Assembly (NCBI GenBank): GCA_964475765.1 | Contig: CAYYZH010000004.1 | Location: 1-64,000 of the forward strand | Length of the DNA: 64,000 nucleotides | Source of the DNA: Thermohalobaculum sp964475765 | Lineage (GTDB): Bacteria > Pseudomonadota > Alphaproteobacteria > Rhodobacterales > Rhodobacteraceae | Reading direction: 5' to 3' | In this document: positions 15,898-26,197 of the stretch, one piece after another | Layout of the letters: each line of letters starts with the position of its first letter | Numbering within the stretch: the stretch's first letter is position 1 | The notes under the pieces: generated by a model | What the model saw: the letters and a program-made list of their open reading frames with translations, nothing else | Database searches by the model: none | What the model was told of the DNA's origin: nothing | Made by a program: the position numbers and the translations under genes

Positions 15898-18800
15898 ATG
15901 ATATCGCGCGTGCTCGCTGCTGTCTCCATCATCCTTCTCTGCAGTTTCGCCTGGGCTGAGGACAGCCCTGTGCCCGACCGTCGGCTTATGACGGAAGTTG
16001 GCCAAGACTATTATGGCGGTGATATCGGGTCCCTCTTCGACCGGACATTCAAGGCTTGTGTTGCAGCTTGTACGGTCGAGGCAGGATGCTCGGCGTTTAC
16101 CTACAACTCGAAGGCTTCGGCCTGTTTTCTGAAGAACACAGTAGGGGAGAAGTCGCCTTTTGATGGAGCAATCTCCGGGAGGTTCCTTCCTGTCTCTGAC
16201 GAGATCCAGCAGATGGGTCGCGAACGTGGACAAGACCTCGATTTCATCCCGGATGGATCCTTGCAGCGCGCACGAGATCTTGCCCGTCGCCTTGGTGAGC
16301 GCTTCGCAGCGAATGCCCGTTCGGTCGACGATCTTCTGACAGCTGCAAGAAGCGCTGAGAGCGCGGGCGATTTGCCCCTTGCGGCTCAGTTCTACGGTGC
16401 AGCGATCACGCTGTCGGGCAACCCTGATATATGGCGCGATCTTGCCCGTGTCTGGATGACTCAACCGGTGGAAAACGGCACGGAACAGCGCCGGTTGCGC
16501 AGTGATGCCGTTCTCGCTGCAATCAATGCTTATCTCCGCTCCCGGGATACGCAGTCGCGTGCGACATCGTTGAACCTATTGGCGCGAACGCTTGAGGCCT
16601 CCGGTTATGGTAAGGAGACCATTCCCGCTTTTCGGCTTAGCCAAAGCCTGGCACCCCGGGATGACACTGACCGGGCGCTCGGCCGAGCGTTAGAAAGGTA
16701 TGGCTTCAGGTTCGCCGATCATTCGGTCGATTCGGATGCCGCCAGCCCCCGGATCTGCGTTCAGTTCACCGAGCCTTTGGCTGAAGCAGGCGTTGACTAT
16801 GCACCATATGTGAAGATCGAAGGTCACGATAACCTCGCGGTCGTAGCCGAACCTTCTCAGCTTTGTATCGAAGGTGTTGTGCATGGCGAGCGCTATCGCA
16901 TTACAGTTCGTGGCGGTTTGCCGTCTGCGACGGGGGAGTCGCTTCGTACGGCTCAAGAACTGACCGTCTATGTGAGAGATCGTGCGCCTTCGGTTCGCTT
17001 CGTTGGCCGAAACTATGTCCTGCCCAGAGGCAATCAGGCTGCGATCCCCGTAGTTACGGTCAACCTCACGGAGGTCGAGCTTCGGGTGCACCGGATTGGG
17101 GATCGCAACTTGCTGCCAGCGATCCACGACAACCTTTTCGATCAGGCGATCAACACTTTCACCGAGAAAAGTTTTGCCAAGAGGCGTGGAGAAGCCATTT
17201 GGAACGGCGTCGGCGAGGTTTCGGGTCCGGTGAATGCAGATGTGATTACGGCTCTACCGATCGGCGATGCCGTCAAGAACTTCGAACCTGGCGTCTACGT
17301 GATGACTGCTCGGGTTCCTGGGTCGGACAGCGAATGGGACCGCGCACCCACCCAGTGGTTCGTAGTGACTGATCTTGGTCTGGCGACCATGAGCGGTGCT
17401 GACGGGCTGCACGGGTTTGTGCGCGCGCTGTCTTCGGCCGAGCCATTGGACGGAGTTGAAGTGACGTTGTTGGCCCGCAACAATGAAGTCCTTGGCCGCG
17501 TGACTACTGATGCCCGGGGATATGTGGCGTTTGCTCCCGGGTTGACGCGTGGCACCGGGGGTGCGGCACCGGCCCTGCTGACTGCCGAGCGAGATGGCGA
17601 TTTCGCCTTTCTCGATCTCACCAAGGCCGGGTTCGATCTTTCCGATCGCGGGGTCGAAGGTCGCAATGCGCCCGGACCAATCGATGTTTTCGCCACGACT
17701 GAGCGCGGCGTCTATCGCCCCGGAGAAGTCGTCCATGCCACGGTTCTGGCGCGCGACGGCAAAGCCAACGCGATCAGCGACTTGCCGCTGACAGCGATCT
17801 TCACCCGTCCCGATGGCGTTGAATATCACCGAAAGGTGCTGAGTGATCAGGGTGCAGGTGGGCGCGCCCATTCCATGCGTCTCGGAGCTGGTGTGCCGCG
17901 TGGCACATGGCGGATGAAGATCCATGCGGACCCGGAGGCCGCCCCGCTCCGTCAGGTGGCGTTCCTGGTCGAAGATTTCGTGCCAGAGAGAATCGCGTTT
18001 GATCTCGATGCGCCGGAGGGATTGGTTCGCCGCGACAGCCCGCCAACCGTCTCGCTTACCGCACGATATCTCTACGGCGCGCCGGGTGCGGGTCTACCGG
18101 TCGAAGGATCAGTTCGCATCAGTCAGGCGTCCGGACTGCCCGGTTTTACCGGCTTCTCCTTTGGCCTGCATGACGAAGCGCTTAGCGCGGATCTTGTGAC
18201 CCTACCGGTCGTCAAAACCGATGCAAACGGGGCGGCCAACCTGACGCTGCGCCTTCCGGACACGGAACCAGTCACAAAGCCCTTGCAAATGACGGCGATC
18301 GTGCATGTCACCGACAGTTCAGGCCGTCCGGTCGAACGGACTTTGACCCGGCCATTGGCGCCCGGTGGTGTGCGGATCGGGGTCAAACCATTGTTCGAGG
18401 GCGCGGCGGAGGAAGGTGGCCTCGCCCGTTTTGAAGTCCTCGCCGCCGGGCCGGATGGCCAACAAACGGAGATCCAGCGAACGGGCTGGACGCTTTCGCG
18501 GATCAATCGGTCCTGGCAGTGGTACGAACTGAACGGGCGCTGGAACTACGAACCAATCACTCGACGAGAGCGCATCGCCAGTGGCGAGCTTGCATTGACG
18601 CTTGACGGACGCGCGGTGATCGAGAACCCAGTGGAGTGGGGCCAGTACGAACTCAAGATCGTAAGTCTCGATGGCTCTCCTACAGCCACATCCATTTCCT
18701 TTGTTGCTGGCTGGTATGCGGCAAGTGGGTCAACTGACACCCCAGACGTACTTGAGCTTGGATTGGACAAGGACGCCTATCGGATCGGCGAGACTGTTCG

Positions 18801-21354
18801 GGTGCGGTTGAAGCCACGTGCCGCGGGGAAGGTTTTGTTGTCCGTCGTCGATAACCGCTTGATCGAGATGAAGGCGCTCGATGTGGAAGCCGGCGAGACG
18901 GAGGTTTCGCTGTTGGTAACCGAGGAATGGGGTCCCGGAGCCTACATCACCGCGTCCCTGATCCGTCCGATGGAGATTGCCGCCAAACGCAATCCTTCGC
19001 GAGCACTGGGTGTCGTATGGGCAAACGTCGATCCCGAAGAGCGCGCTTTGGGCTTGGAAATCACTACGCCGAACGAAGTTCAGCCGCGTGGGCCTATGGA
19101 TGTCGCAGTAAGGATTGCCAATCTCGACGGTGAGCAGGCGCATGTCACTCTGGCTGCGGTTGATCTCGGGATCTTGAACCTGACCGGGTTTGAGCCTCCC
19201 GCGCCGTCCGATCACTACTTCGGACAGCGCGCTTTGGGAATGGAGATGCAGGATCTCTATGGCCGGCTGATCGATGGTATGCAGGGCGTACGGGGCCGGA
19301 TCCGTTCTGGCGGAGATGCGGAGGCCGCGCGGCTGAAAGCTCCACCGCCGACTGAAGCGCTTGTTGCATTCTTTTCCGGTGTGTTGCCCGTTCAGTCCGA
19401 TGGCACAGCGTCGGCTGTTTTCGAGCTGCCAGAGTTCAATGGAACCGTCCGCATCATGGCAGTGGCGTGGACGGCGGATGGAGTGGGACATGCGCACAAG
19501 GATGTTTTGGTGCGCGATCCCATCGTGGTGTCTGCAGCAAGCCCAAGGTTTCTTGCGCCTGACGACACCACACGCATTCTGCTCGACGTTGCGCATGCAA
19601 CGGGGCCGTCCGGCAACGTGTCAGTCTCGGTCAGAGGTGATGGCGGGATTGCCTTAGGTGAGCGGGCGAAGGCGCATACGCTTGATCTTGCTGCTGGGCA
19701 AACGCAACAGATCGATGTTCCTCTCACTGCGATCGAGATCGGCGATCCAGAACTTTCGATACTGACGACGACACCGGATGGGACAAAGCTCATCAAGTCC
19801 TTGACCGTCCCGGTGCGGTTGAACGACGCCGAGATTGCGCGGCAGAGCCGCATTCCACTGGCTGCCGGCGGGCGTCTGGTTGTGAACCGGGACACATTCG
19901 CGGGGCTTCGACTAGGTACAGCGAGCGCCAGCCTTGGGATCGGCCCGATTGCGTCGCTTGATGCGCCCGGATTGCTAAGCGCGCTTGATCGATACCCCTA
20001 CGGCTGCACCGAGCAAGTGACCTCTGGGGCAATGCCGCTGCTCTACTTCAATCAGGTGGCAGACGCGATGGGCCTGTCGCGACGCAAGGATGTCTCCACG
20101 CGGATTTCTGATGCGATTGGAAAGGTGCTTGAGAACCAATCAAACGCCGGATCTTTCGGGCTGTGGCGCCCAGATCGTGGAGATTTGTGGCTCGATTCCT
20201 ACGTAACCGATTTTCTCAGTCGTGCCCGTGCCGCCGGTCATGCGGTTCCAAAGCAGGCGATGCAGTCCGCCCTGGACAACCTGCGAAGTTCAGTCGGTTA
20301 TGCAGGAGATTTCGAGAATGCCGGAGAGGACATTGCCTATGCCTTGATGGTGCTGGCGCGAGAAGGCATGGCGTCAATCGGGGACCTTCGCTACTACGCC
20401 GATGCCAAGGCCGACGATCTCGCAACACCGATGGCAAAAGCGCAACTAGGTGCGGCGCTAGCCTCATACGGTGAACAGCGGCGGGCGGATCAGATGTTCC
20501 GGCTCGCGTCACAGCAGGTGTTTGCACAAGAGCAAGAGGAGCGGGGTTGGCGCGTCGACTACGGATCGCACTTGCGCGACGCAGCGGCTGTCTTGACTCT
20601 GTCTTCTCGCGCCGGATCCCGGGCTGTGGACGCTGATCGTCTGGCAGCGCTATTGGCCGAACGTGAGCAGGCCAATCGCTGGACCTCGACGCAGGAAAAG
20701 GTCTGGATGCTTCTCGCCACATCCGCGCTTGCCGATCAAGGTTCCGATGGGATCACGGTTGACGGTCAACCCGCAGATGGACCGGTGATCCGGATGTTCG
20801 AGGACGCCGCTCTTGGCGAAGGAGAGGTCGTGATCGAGAACAGATCCGATCGCCCGACCCAAGCTGTACTTACCACCTATGGCGTTCCAATCGAGGCGGA
20901 GCCTGCGGGAGGTCGTGGTTATCAGATTGCGCGGGAGTATTACACGCTGGATGGTCAGCAGGTCTCACCGGCGTCTGTACTGCAGAACACCAGACTGGTC
21001 GTTGTTCTGACTGTGACCTCAGAGAGTGATCGGCAGGGGCGCCTGATGGTAAATGATCCGCTTCCAGCGGGTCTGGAGATCGACAATCCAAACCTGATCC
21101 AGGCTGGAAGTATCGATACGCTGACGTGGCTGGATGGGCTGGACGAAGTTGCGAATGTCGAGTTTCGGACGGACCGTTTCCTCGCCGCAGTCGATCGTTC
21201 CGGCGCGGGCAGTTTCCGATTGGCTTACATCGTGCGCGCTGTCTCTCCCGGCAGCTTTCATCATCCGGCGGCAACAGTCGAGGATATGTATCGGCCGGAG
21301 ATGCGCGCTTGGACAGATGCGGGCCGGGTCAGTGTCATCGGTGAGGCGCGTTGA
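15898..21354 (+). CDS. PAN-domain alpha-2-macroglobulin family protein
   Basis: A very large secreted or lipid-free envelope protein (1818 residues) with an N-terminal signal peptide (VSIILLCSFAWAED). A PAN/apple-like domain (about residues 25-95) contains CVAACTVEAGCSAFTYNS and a later CFLKN cysteine. A TPR-like helical segment (about 110-240) is followed by a long run of beta macroglobulin domains. The intramolecular thioester motif CTEQ sits at residues 1370-1373 in YPYGCTEQVTSGAMPLL. Bacterial A2M proteins trap proteases in the periplasm and are paired with PbpC, as here (37 bp downstream). The start was placed at the signal peptide, 48 bp after an earlier in-frame start. Confidence 0.9.
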   Translation: MISRVLAAVSIILLCSFAWAEDSPVPDRRLMTEVGQDYYGGDIGSLFDRTFKACVAACTVEAGCSAFTYNSKASACFLKNTVGEKSPFDGAISGRFLPVSDEIQQMGRERGQDLDFIPDGSLQRARDLARRLGERFAANARSVDDLLTAARSAESAGDLPLAAQFYGAAITLSGNPDIWRDLARVWMTQPVENGTEQRRLRSDAVLAAINAYLRSRDTQSRATSLNLLARTLEASGYGKETIPAFRLSQSLAPRDDTDRALGRALERYGFRFADHSVDSDAASPRICVQFTEPLAEAGVDYAPYVKIEGHDNLAVVAEPSQLCIEGVVHGERYRITVRGGLPSATGESLRTAQELTVYVRDRAPSVRFVGRNYVLPRGNQAAIPVVTVNLTEVELRVHRIGDRNLLPAIHDNLFDQAINTFTEKSFAKRRGEAIWNGVGEVSGPVNADVITALPIGDAVKNFEPGVYVMTARVPGSDSEWDRAPTQWFVVTDLGLATMSGADGLHGFVRALSSAEPLDGVEVTLLARNNEVLGRVTTDARGYVAFAPGLTRGTGGAAPALLTAERDGDFAFLDLTKAGFDLSDRGVEGRNAPGPIDVFATTERGVYRPGEVVHATVLARDGKANAISDLPLTAIFTRPDGVEYHRKVLSDQGAGGRAHSMRLGAGVPRGTWRMKIHADPEAAPLRQVAFLVEDFVPERIAFDLDAPEGLVRRDSPPTVSLTARYLYGAPGAGLPVEGSVRISQASGLPGFTGFSFGLHDEALSADLVTLPVVKTDANGAANLTLRLPDTEPVTKPLQMTAIVHVTDSSGRPVERTLTRPLAPGGVRIGVKPLFEGAAEEGGLARFEVLAAGPDGQQTEIQRTGWTLSRINRSWQWYELNGRWNYEPITRRERIASGELALTLDGRAVIENPVEWGQYELKIVSLDGSPTATSISFVAGWYAASGSTDTPDVLELGLDKDAYRIGETVRVRLKPRAAGKVLLSVVDNRLIEMKALDVEAGETEVSLLVTEEWGPGAYITASLIRPMEIAAKRNPSRALGVVWANVDPEERALGLEITTPNEVQPRGPMDVAVRIANLDGEQAHVTLAAVDLGILNLTGFEPPAPSDHYFGQRALGMEMQDLYGRLIDGMQGVRGRIRSGGDAEAARLKAPPPTEALVAFFSGVLPVQSDGTASAVFELPEFNGTVRIMAVAWTADGVGHAHKDVLVRDPIVVSAASPRFLAPDDTTRILLDVAHATGPSGNVSVSVRGDGGIALGERAKAHTLDLAAGQTQQIDVPLTAIEIGDPELSILTTTPDGTKLIKSLTVPVRLNDAEIARQSRIPLAAGGRLVVNRDTFAGLRLGTASASLGIGPIASLDAPGLLSALDRYPYGCTEQVTSGAMPLLYFNQVADAMGLSRRKDVSTRISDAIGKVLENQSNAGSFGLWRPDRGDLWLDSYVTDFLSRARAAGHAVPKQAMQSALDNLRSSVGYAGDFENAGEDIAYALMVLAREGMASIGDLRYYADAKADDLATPMAKAQLGAALASYGEQRRADQMFRLASQQVFAQEQEERGWRVDYGSHLRDAAAVLTLSSRAGSRAVDADRLAALLAEREQANRWTSTQEKVWMLLATSALADQGSDGITVDGQPADGPVIRMFEDAALGEGEVVIENRSDRPTQAVLTTYGVPIEAEPAGGRGYQIAREYYTLDGQQVSPASVLQNTRLVVVLTVTSESDRQGRLMVNDPLPAGLEIDNPNLIQAGSIDTLTWLDGLDEVANVEFRTDRFLAAVDRSGAGSFRLAYIVRAVSPGSFHHPAATVEDMYRPEMRAWTDAGRVSVIGEAR

Positions 21355-21391
21355 TGCGATTTGAGCACATTGAACCTTGTGACGAACGCCG

Positions 21392-23452
21392 ATGAACGGG
21401 CTTCGAAAGCGATGGGTTGGCCGGGTGATTGCCGGTTTGGCGATCACAATTCTCACGCTTGTCATCGTATTCAATCACTGGGTAGACCGCACGGAGCTTC
21501 CGAACTTCGAGCCTGAGGTTTCGGTGACCATCGTTGACCGGGATGGCCGGCTCATGCGGGCCTATCAGGTGGCGGATGGACGTTGGCGGTTGCCCGTTGC
21601 ACCGGACGAGGTCGATCGCGGATACATCGCTCAGCTTCTCGCATTTGAGGATAAGCGGTTCTATCGCCACAACGGTGTCGATGTGTTGGCTTTGCTCCGA
21701 GCCGTGGGTCAGGCAGTCTGGCATGGTCGTGTGGTCTCTGGAGCTTCGACGCTTACAATGCAGGTCGCTCGGCTGTTAGAAGAGCGGCCCACAGTGACCT
21801 TGTCCGCCAAGCTTCGGCAGATGCGTCTTGCTCTCGCGTTGGAACGTCGTCTCACCAAAACGGAAATCCTCCACCTTTACCTGACGCTTGCGCCTTTCGG
21901 TGGGAACCTTGAAGGGATTAGGGCGGCTAGCTTTGCCTATCTGGGCAAGGAGCCCACGCGGTTGACGCCGGCAGAAGCCGCGTTGTTGGTTGCCTTGCCA
22001 CAAGCCCCAGAAGTGCGCCGCCCGGACCGCAACCACTTCAGTGCAGAAGCCGCCCGGAACATGGTTCTCGATCGAGTTGCCGAGGTAGGGGTCATCCGAC
22101 AGGGAGACGTTCGAGCCGGGAAAACTGAAGCTGTGCCGCGCACCCGTCGAGCCTTTCCTTTGCATAGCCCGCATTTGGCGGATCGCACCGTTAAGGTTGG
22201 CGACGCCGCCCTGACCCACCGGCTTACGCTCGATCTTGATTTGCAGAAGTCGCTCGAGACGTTGATCCGGGAACGTGCGACCGGATTGCGCCACCCGGTC
22301 TCAGCCGCAATTGTGGTTGCTGATCATCAAAGTGGCGAGGTTCTGGCGTCGATCGGTTCTGCCGGCATCTTCGATCAGAAGCGCGACGGCTGGATTGACA
22401 TGACCCAAGCTGTGCGCTCGCCAGGATCTACCCTCAAACCTCTGATCTATGGATTGGCCTTCGAGCAGGGCGTGGCCCATCCCGAAAGCCTGATCGATGA
22501 TCGTCCGACCCGATTTGGCACCTATACGCCAACCAATTTTGACGATGGTTACCACGGCAAGGTCAGCGTGCGCACCGCCTTGCAGCGATCGCTGAATGTT
22601 CCGGCGGTGGCGTTGTTGGATGCGGTTGGTCCGGCCCGGCTGATGGCGCGGATGCGCAGTGCCGGCGGGGCGGGCGTGCTGCCACCCGGCCGCGCGCCAG
22701 GGCTTGCCATAGGGTTGGGTGGTATCGGTCTGACGTTGAATGATCTGGTGACGATTTATGCTGGCATCGCGCGCGGCGGCGAGGCTGTTCAATTGAGAAC
22801 GAATGCGAATGGCTCCAAGGGCGAGCATCGTTTCCTGTCAAAGGGTGCCGCCTGGCAGGTCGCGGACATTCTTGCAGGTGCGCCTGCCCCTGTCGCGGCC
22901 ACCAATCATCAATTGGCATTCAAGACGGGCACATCCTATGGGCACCGCGACGCTTGGGCCGTGGGCTTCGACGGGCGTCATGTGATTGGCGTTTGGATGG
23001 GTCGGCCTGATGCAGCCCCCGTTCCCGGCATCACAGGTATCAAGGACGCGGCACCCTTGCTGTTCGAGGCGTTTTCGCGGCTCAAGCGCTCCCCGGACAG
23101 GTTGCCGCCGCCGCCGCGAGATGTCCTGACGGTGGCGCATGCTGACCTGCCTGAACCGCTGCGCCATGTGCGGCTCGCGCGCGGGGTTCTCGAAAGCAGG
23201 CACGCACCGGAGCTCGTATTCCCGCCAAGTGGGGCGCGGGTGGATCTAGAGCTCGACGCTGGGCCATCCGATCTTGTGCTCAAAATCCGCCGGGGAGCTC
23301 CGCCTTTTACATGGCTTGTGGATGGAAGGCCTGTAGAGACTGGCGGTTTCGAGCGGGAAATAGCCTGGCGGCCGGACGGTCCGGGTCATGTCTCCATCGC
23401 GGTGATTGATGCGGCAGGCTCGACTGCGCGAACGAAGATTTATCTGGAGTGA
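21392..23452 (+). CDS. pbpC: Penicillin-binding protein 1C
   Basis: A 686-residue bifunctional peptidoglycan synthase. One N-terminal transmembrane helix (VIAGLAITILTLVIVFNHW) is followed by the GT51 glycosyltransferase with AFEDKRFYRHNGVD and GASTLTMQVARLLE. The transpeptidase has its SxxK serine at residue 346 (GSTLKPL), SLN in LQRSLNVPAVALL, and KTG in FKTGTSYGHRDAW. The last 90 residues form the small BiPBP_C domain typical of 1C proteins. It follows the A2M gene, the usual proteobacterial pair proposed to repair the wall after envelope attack. The gene ends 4 bp before a convergent gene. Confidence 0.93.
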   Translation: MNGLRKRWVGRVIAGLAITILTLVIVFNHWVDRTELPNFEPEVSVTIVDRDGRLMRAYQVADGRWRLPVAPDEVDRGYIAQLLAFEDKRFYRHNGVDVLALLRAVGQAVWHGRVVSGASTLTMQVARLLEERPTVTLSAKLRQMRLALALERRLTKTEILHLYLTLAPFGGNLEGIRAASFAYLGKEPTRLTPAEAALLVALPQAPEVRRPDRNHFSAEAARNMVLDRVAEVGVIRQGDVRAGKTEAVPRTRRAFPLHSPHLADRTVKVGDAALTHRLTLDLDLQKSLETLIRERATGLRHPVSAAIVVADHQSGEVLASIGSAGIFDQKRDGWIDMTQAVRSPGSTLKPLIYGLAFEQGVAHPESLIDDRPTRFGTYTPTNFDDGYHGKVSVRTALQRSLNVPAVALLDAVGPARLMARMRSAGGAGVLPPGRAPGLAIGLGGIGLTLNDLVTIYAGIARGGEAVQLRTNANGSKGEHRFLSKGAAWQVADILAGAPAPVAATNHQLAFKTGTSYGHRDAWAVGFDGRHVIGVWMGRPDAAPVPGITGIKDAAPLLFEAFSRLKRSPDRLPPPPRDVLTVAHADLPEPLRHVRLARGVLESRHAPELVFPPSGARVDLELDAGPSDLVLKIRRGAPPFTWLVDGRPVETGGFEREIAWRPDGPGHVSIAVIDAAGSTARTKIYLE

Positions 23453-23456
23453 CGGA

Positions 23457-24935
23457 TTAGGTATTGGCGACAAGCTCGCGGAGCCGCATCATCTCGACCT
23501 TTCCCATCGCGTTCCGGGGCAGGGTGTCGACGTAGACAACATCCTTGGGGTGTTTGAAACGAGCGAGACGGTTCTGAAAGGCCCCTAGGATCTCATCGCG
23601 CGAGGCATGTCCAACAACGACTGCAACCGGGACCGCGCCCCACCTCTCGTCTGAACGACCTGTAACTGCGGCTTCCGTTATGCCAGGGATGTCCCTGAGG
23701 ATGCGCTCAAGCTCTGCGGGGTAAATGTTCTCTCCGCCGGAAATGATAACGTTCTTGATCCGGTCGGTGAACCAGAGAAATCCGTCTGCATCGCGCCGCG
23801 CGACATCTCCAGTACGAAACCAGCCATTCTTGAATGCAGTATCTGCAGTTGAATTCCGCCAGTATCCCGACGCAAGGGTTGGAGACTGGATCCAGATTTC
23901 GCCATCCTGTTCGTCTGGTAGTCGCTCGCCGTCAACTCCTGTGATCTGGACCAACACTCCCGGTCCGGTCCGGCCAATCGATCCTATGTGAGAAGTTGCC
24001 TCGGAAGCCTTCTGGTAGACCACGACCGGTCCGGTTTCTGTCGCGCCATAGATCTGGATCACTGGTATGCCACGGGCATGAACCCTTTCGATTAACGGAA
24101 CGGGGACATCGGTTGAGCCGGTGGCAATCAGGCGAAGAGCCTCGAGGTCCGTGCTTTGCCATTCGTGATGACCTAACAACGCCTGGAAAGTGGCCGGCAC
24201 CTGAACGGTCAGAGTGGCGCGGGTTTCAGAGAGCACCCGGAGACAAGCGCCCGGTTCGAACCGATCCATCAAGGTCACCGTTGCGCCGCAGAGAAGTGCC
24301 GGAAGGGTCTGAATGTTCAAGCCGCCAACATGGAACATCGGAAGCGCCGTGAGGACGTGGTCCGCAGGGGTCATTTCATGCATATCGACCGAGAGGTCTG
24401 CATTCGCTTGGACCGCCCGCTGTGTCAGGATCGCACCCTTTGGCCGACCAGTGGCGCCAGATGTATAAACCAGCAGTACGCGGTCTTCGGGGCCACCGGA
24501 TGGTGGTGGGGCAGTCTGGCTCTGGACATTCAACCACCCGTCGTCACCTGCCCCAAGTCTTGCAGCGTCCAAAACTGGGAGTTCGTTTGCAATCAGCTTC
24601 GCGATTTCAGTGTGATGGTCGTCGGCAATGATAACCTTCGGGTCGGCATGTTCGACGATCCAGGACAGCTCGTCCTCGGCCAACCGCCAGTTCAGCGGGC
24701 TGACCATGAAGCCACCGCGTGCCGCTGCAAAGACAAGCACAAGAAGCGCCGCCGAGTTCAATCCGAGGAACGCCACACGGTCACCAGAGATGACACCTTG
24801 ATTGGCCAAGGCTACATGTGCCTCTTCCGCAGCCCTCAATAGGTCCGCATATGTCAGGGTTGCGTCTGACGCGTGGACGGCGATCTTGTCCGGAGAGGCC
24901 CGGACAACATCCTCGAGCCTCAACCATAGGCTCAT
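23457..24935 (-). CDS. Class I acyl-CoA ligase (AMP-forming)
   Basis: A 492-residue ANL-superfamily enzyme. Core motifs are the P-loop YTSGATGRPKGA, the IYGATETGP block, GWFRTGD with the ADP-binding aspartate, the hinge RIKNVIISGGENIYPAE, and the catalytic lysine in RNAMGKVEMM near the end. It activates a carboxylic acid to its acyl-CoA at the cost of ATP. The start at 24935 overlaps the acyl-CoA dehydrogenase stop by 4 bp. It is the last gene of the NicX-family operon and would supply CoA thioesters to the dehydrogenase; the acid is unknown. Confidence 0.88.
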   Translation of the reverse strand: MSLWLRLEDVVRASPDKIAVHASDATLTYADLLRAAEEAHVALANQGVISGDRVAFLGLNSAALLVLVFAAARGGFMVSPLNWRLAEDELSWIVEHADPKVIIADDHHTEIAKLIANELPVLDAARLGAGDDGWLNVQSQTAPPPSGGPEDRVLLVYTSGATGRPKGAILTQRAVQANADLSVDMHEMTPADHVLTALPMFHVGGLNIQTLPALLCGATVTLMDRFEPGACLRVLSETRATLTVQVPATFQALLGHHEWQSTDLEALRLIATGSTDVPVPLIERVHARGIPVIQIYGATETGPVVVYQKASEATSHIGSIGRTGPGVLVQITGVDGERLPDEQDGEIWIQSPTLASGYWRNSTADTAFKNGWFRTGDVARRDADGFLWFTDRIKNVIISGGENIYPAELERILRDIPGITEAAVTGRSDERWGAVPVAVVVGHASRDEILGAFQNRLARFKHPKDVVYVDTLPRNAMGKVEMMRLRELVANT

Positions 24936-26197
24936 TCGTCAGTCTCACCCTTCTCGTAAAGGGCTTCGCGACCGATACGATCAAGGCAGATCTCGGCGGT
25001 CCATGGCAGCATGAGAGATCCGCACCTGCTGTCGCGATAGAGCCTCTCCAGCGGCAGCGTCTTTAGCATGGACTGGCCACCACATGTTCGGATCGCCAGC
25101 CGACAGAGGTCGTTCGATGTCTCCATCGCAACGTGATGGGCTGCATAGGCCCGTAGAACTTGTTCCTTTGTTGGGTCAGGACAGGCTTCGGACACCGCCT
25201 GAAACCATAGCGCTTTCATCTGCTCCAGCTTGACCCGCATTTCTGCGACAGCGAGTTGCTTTGTCGGATACATGCGCCGTTTCACCGGAGGCAGGCCCGG
25301 GACTTCTCCGCGCAGATATTGGACGGTAAAGTCATAAGCTGCTTGAGCGATGCCAACATAAGTAGGGCTCAACGTCATGAACATGTGCGGCCACCGCGTC
25401 GCGGCCTGATAGTAGATCCCGCGCGGCATCAATGCGTCGTCTTCGGACACGAAGACGTCTTCGAAGATGAGCGTGCGGCTTACTGTGCCGCGCATCCCCA
25501 ATGGGTCCCAATCGCCGACAACCTTAACGCCGTCTGCTCGGGCGGGGACAGCGAGGTACATCGTGTCGCGGCGCGAAGGGCGTTCGCCGTCCTTCGTTTC
25601 TCCGCACAGGATACCGTAGAAGTCGGCATGGCCGGAAAGCGAGGCGAAGATCTTTTTGCCATTAATCTTCCACCCCCCCTCAACAGGTGTCGCCTTGGTC
25701 GAGAACGGAACCACGCCTGCTGCGGCCGCACCGCCCTCCGAGAAGGGTTGCGAGTAGATCGCACCGTCGTTGACAATCCGGGAGTAGTGCAAGGCCCGCC
25801 TGGAATTATGCACGGTACGCTGATCGTGGGTCATCTCCAGATCGTCTGCTAGAGCGCCTGTCCAGAGACAGGAACAGACATGCATGTTCCATGTCAGAGC
25901 CGTTGCTCCGCAATATCGGCCGAGTTCCGCCGCGGTCAGAGCATAGGCACGGAAGTCAGCGCCGCGCCCGCCCTGGTCTTCGGGAACGCAAACAGCAAGT
26001 AAGCCTGCCTCATGCATGTCGTGATAGTTCTCGGTGGGAAAGATGGCTTCTGTGTCCCAGCGAGATGCACGCCCGGCGAATGCGCCTTTACCAAGTTGGC
26101 GGGCCAGCAGGCCAAGGTCGGCTTCCTTGTTGGTCAGACGAAACGCGGTTTGGTCGAAGATCGGAGGATCGACTTCGTCAGCAGTGAGGTCTTTCAT
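24932..26197 (-). CDS. Acyl-CoA dehydrogenase family protein
   Basis: A 421-residue flavoprotein. The N-terminal helical domain has VPEDQGGRGADFRAYAL, the middle beta domain has GGWKINGKKIFASLSGHADFYGI and DPLGMRGTVSRTLIFEDVFV, and the C-terminal helical domain carries IRTCGGQSMLKTLPLERLYRDSR (read in pieces). The usual tail TAEICLDRIG is present. Such enzymes use FAD to oxidise acyl-CoAs to enoyl-CoAs, or to carry out related reactions. It overlaps its neighbours by 4 bp on both sides, giving a coupled hydrolase-dehydrogenase-ligase unit. The closing segment PWTAEICLD may include the catalytic base, but I cannot place the residue with certainty. Confidence 0.85.
   Translation of the reverse strand: MKDLTADEVDPPIFDQTAFRLTNKEADLGLLARQLGKGAFAGRASRWDTEAIFPTENYHDMHEAGLLAVCVPEDQGGRGADFRAYALTAAELGRYCGATALTWNMHVCSCLWTGALADDLEMTHDQRTVHNSRRALHYSRIVNDGAIYSQPFSEGGAAAAGVVPFSTKATPVEGGWKINGKKIFASLSGHADFYGILCGETKDGERPSRRDTMYLAVPARADGVKVVGDWDPLGMRGTVSRTLIFEDVFVSEDDALMPRGIYYQAATRWPHMFMTLSPTYVGIAQAAYDFTVQYLRGEVPGLPPVKRRMYPTKQLAVAEMRVKLEQMKALWFQAVSEACPDPTKEQVLRAYAAHHVAMETSNDLCRLAIRTCGGQSMLKTLPLERLYRDSRCGSLMLPWTAEICLDRIGREALYEKGETDE

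Noticed and set aside
18730..19596. 288-codon minus-strand frame inside the alpha-2-macroglobulin gene
   Set aside because: It lies wholly opposite an unbroken 1818-residue gene with a recognised architecture, and its translation is rich in Arg, His and Pro with no domain.
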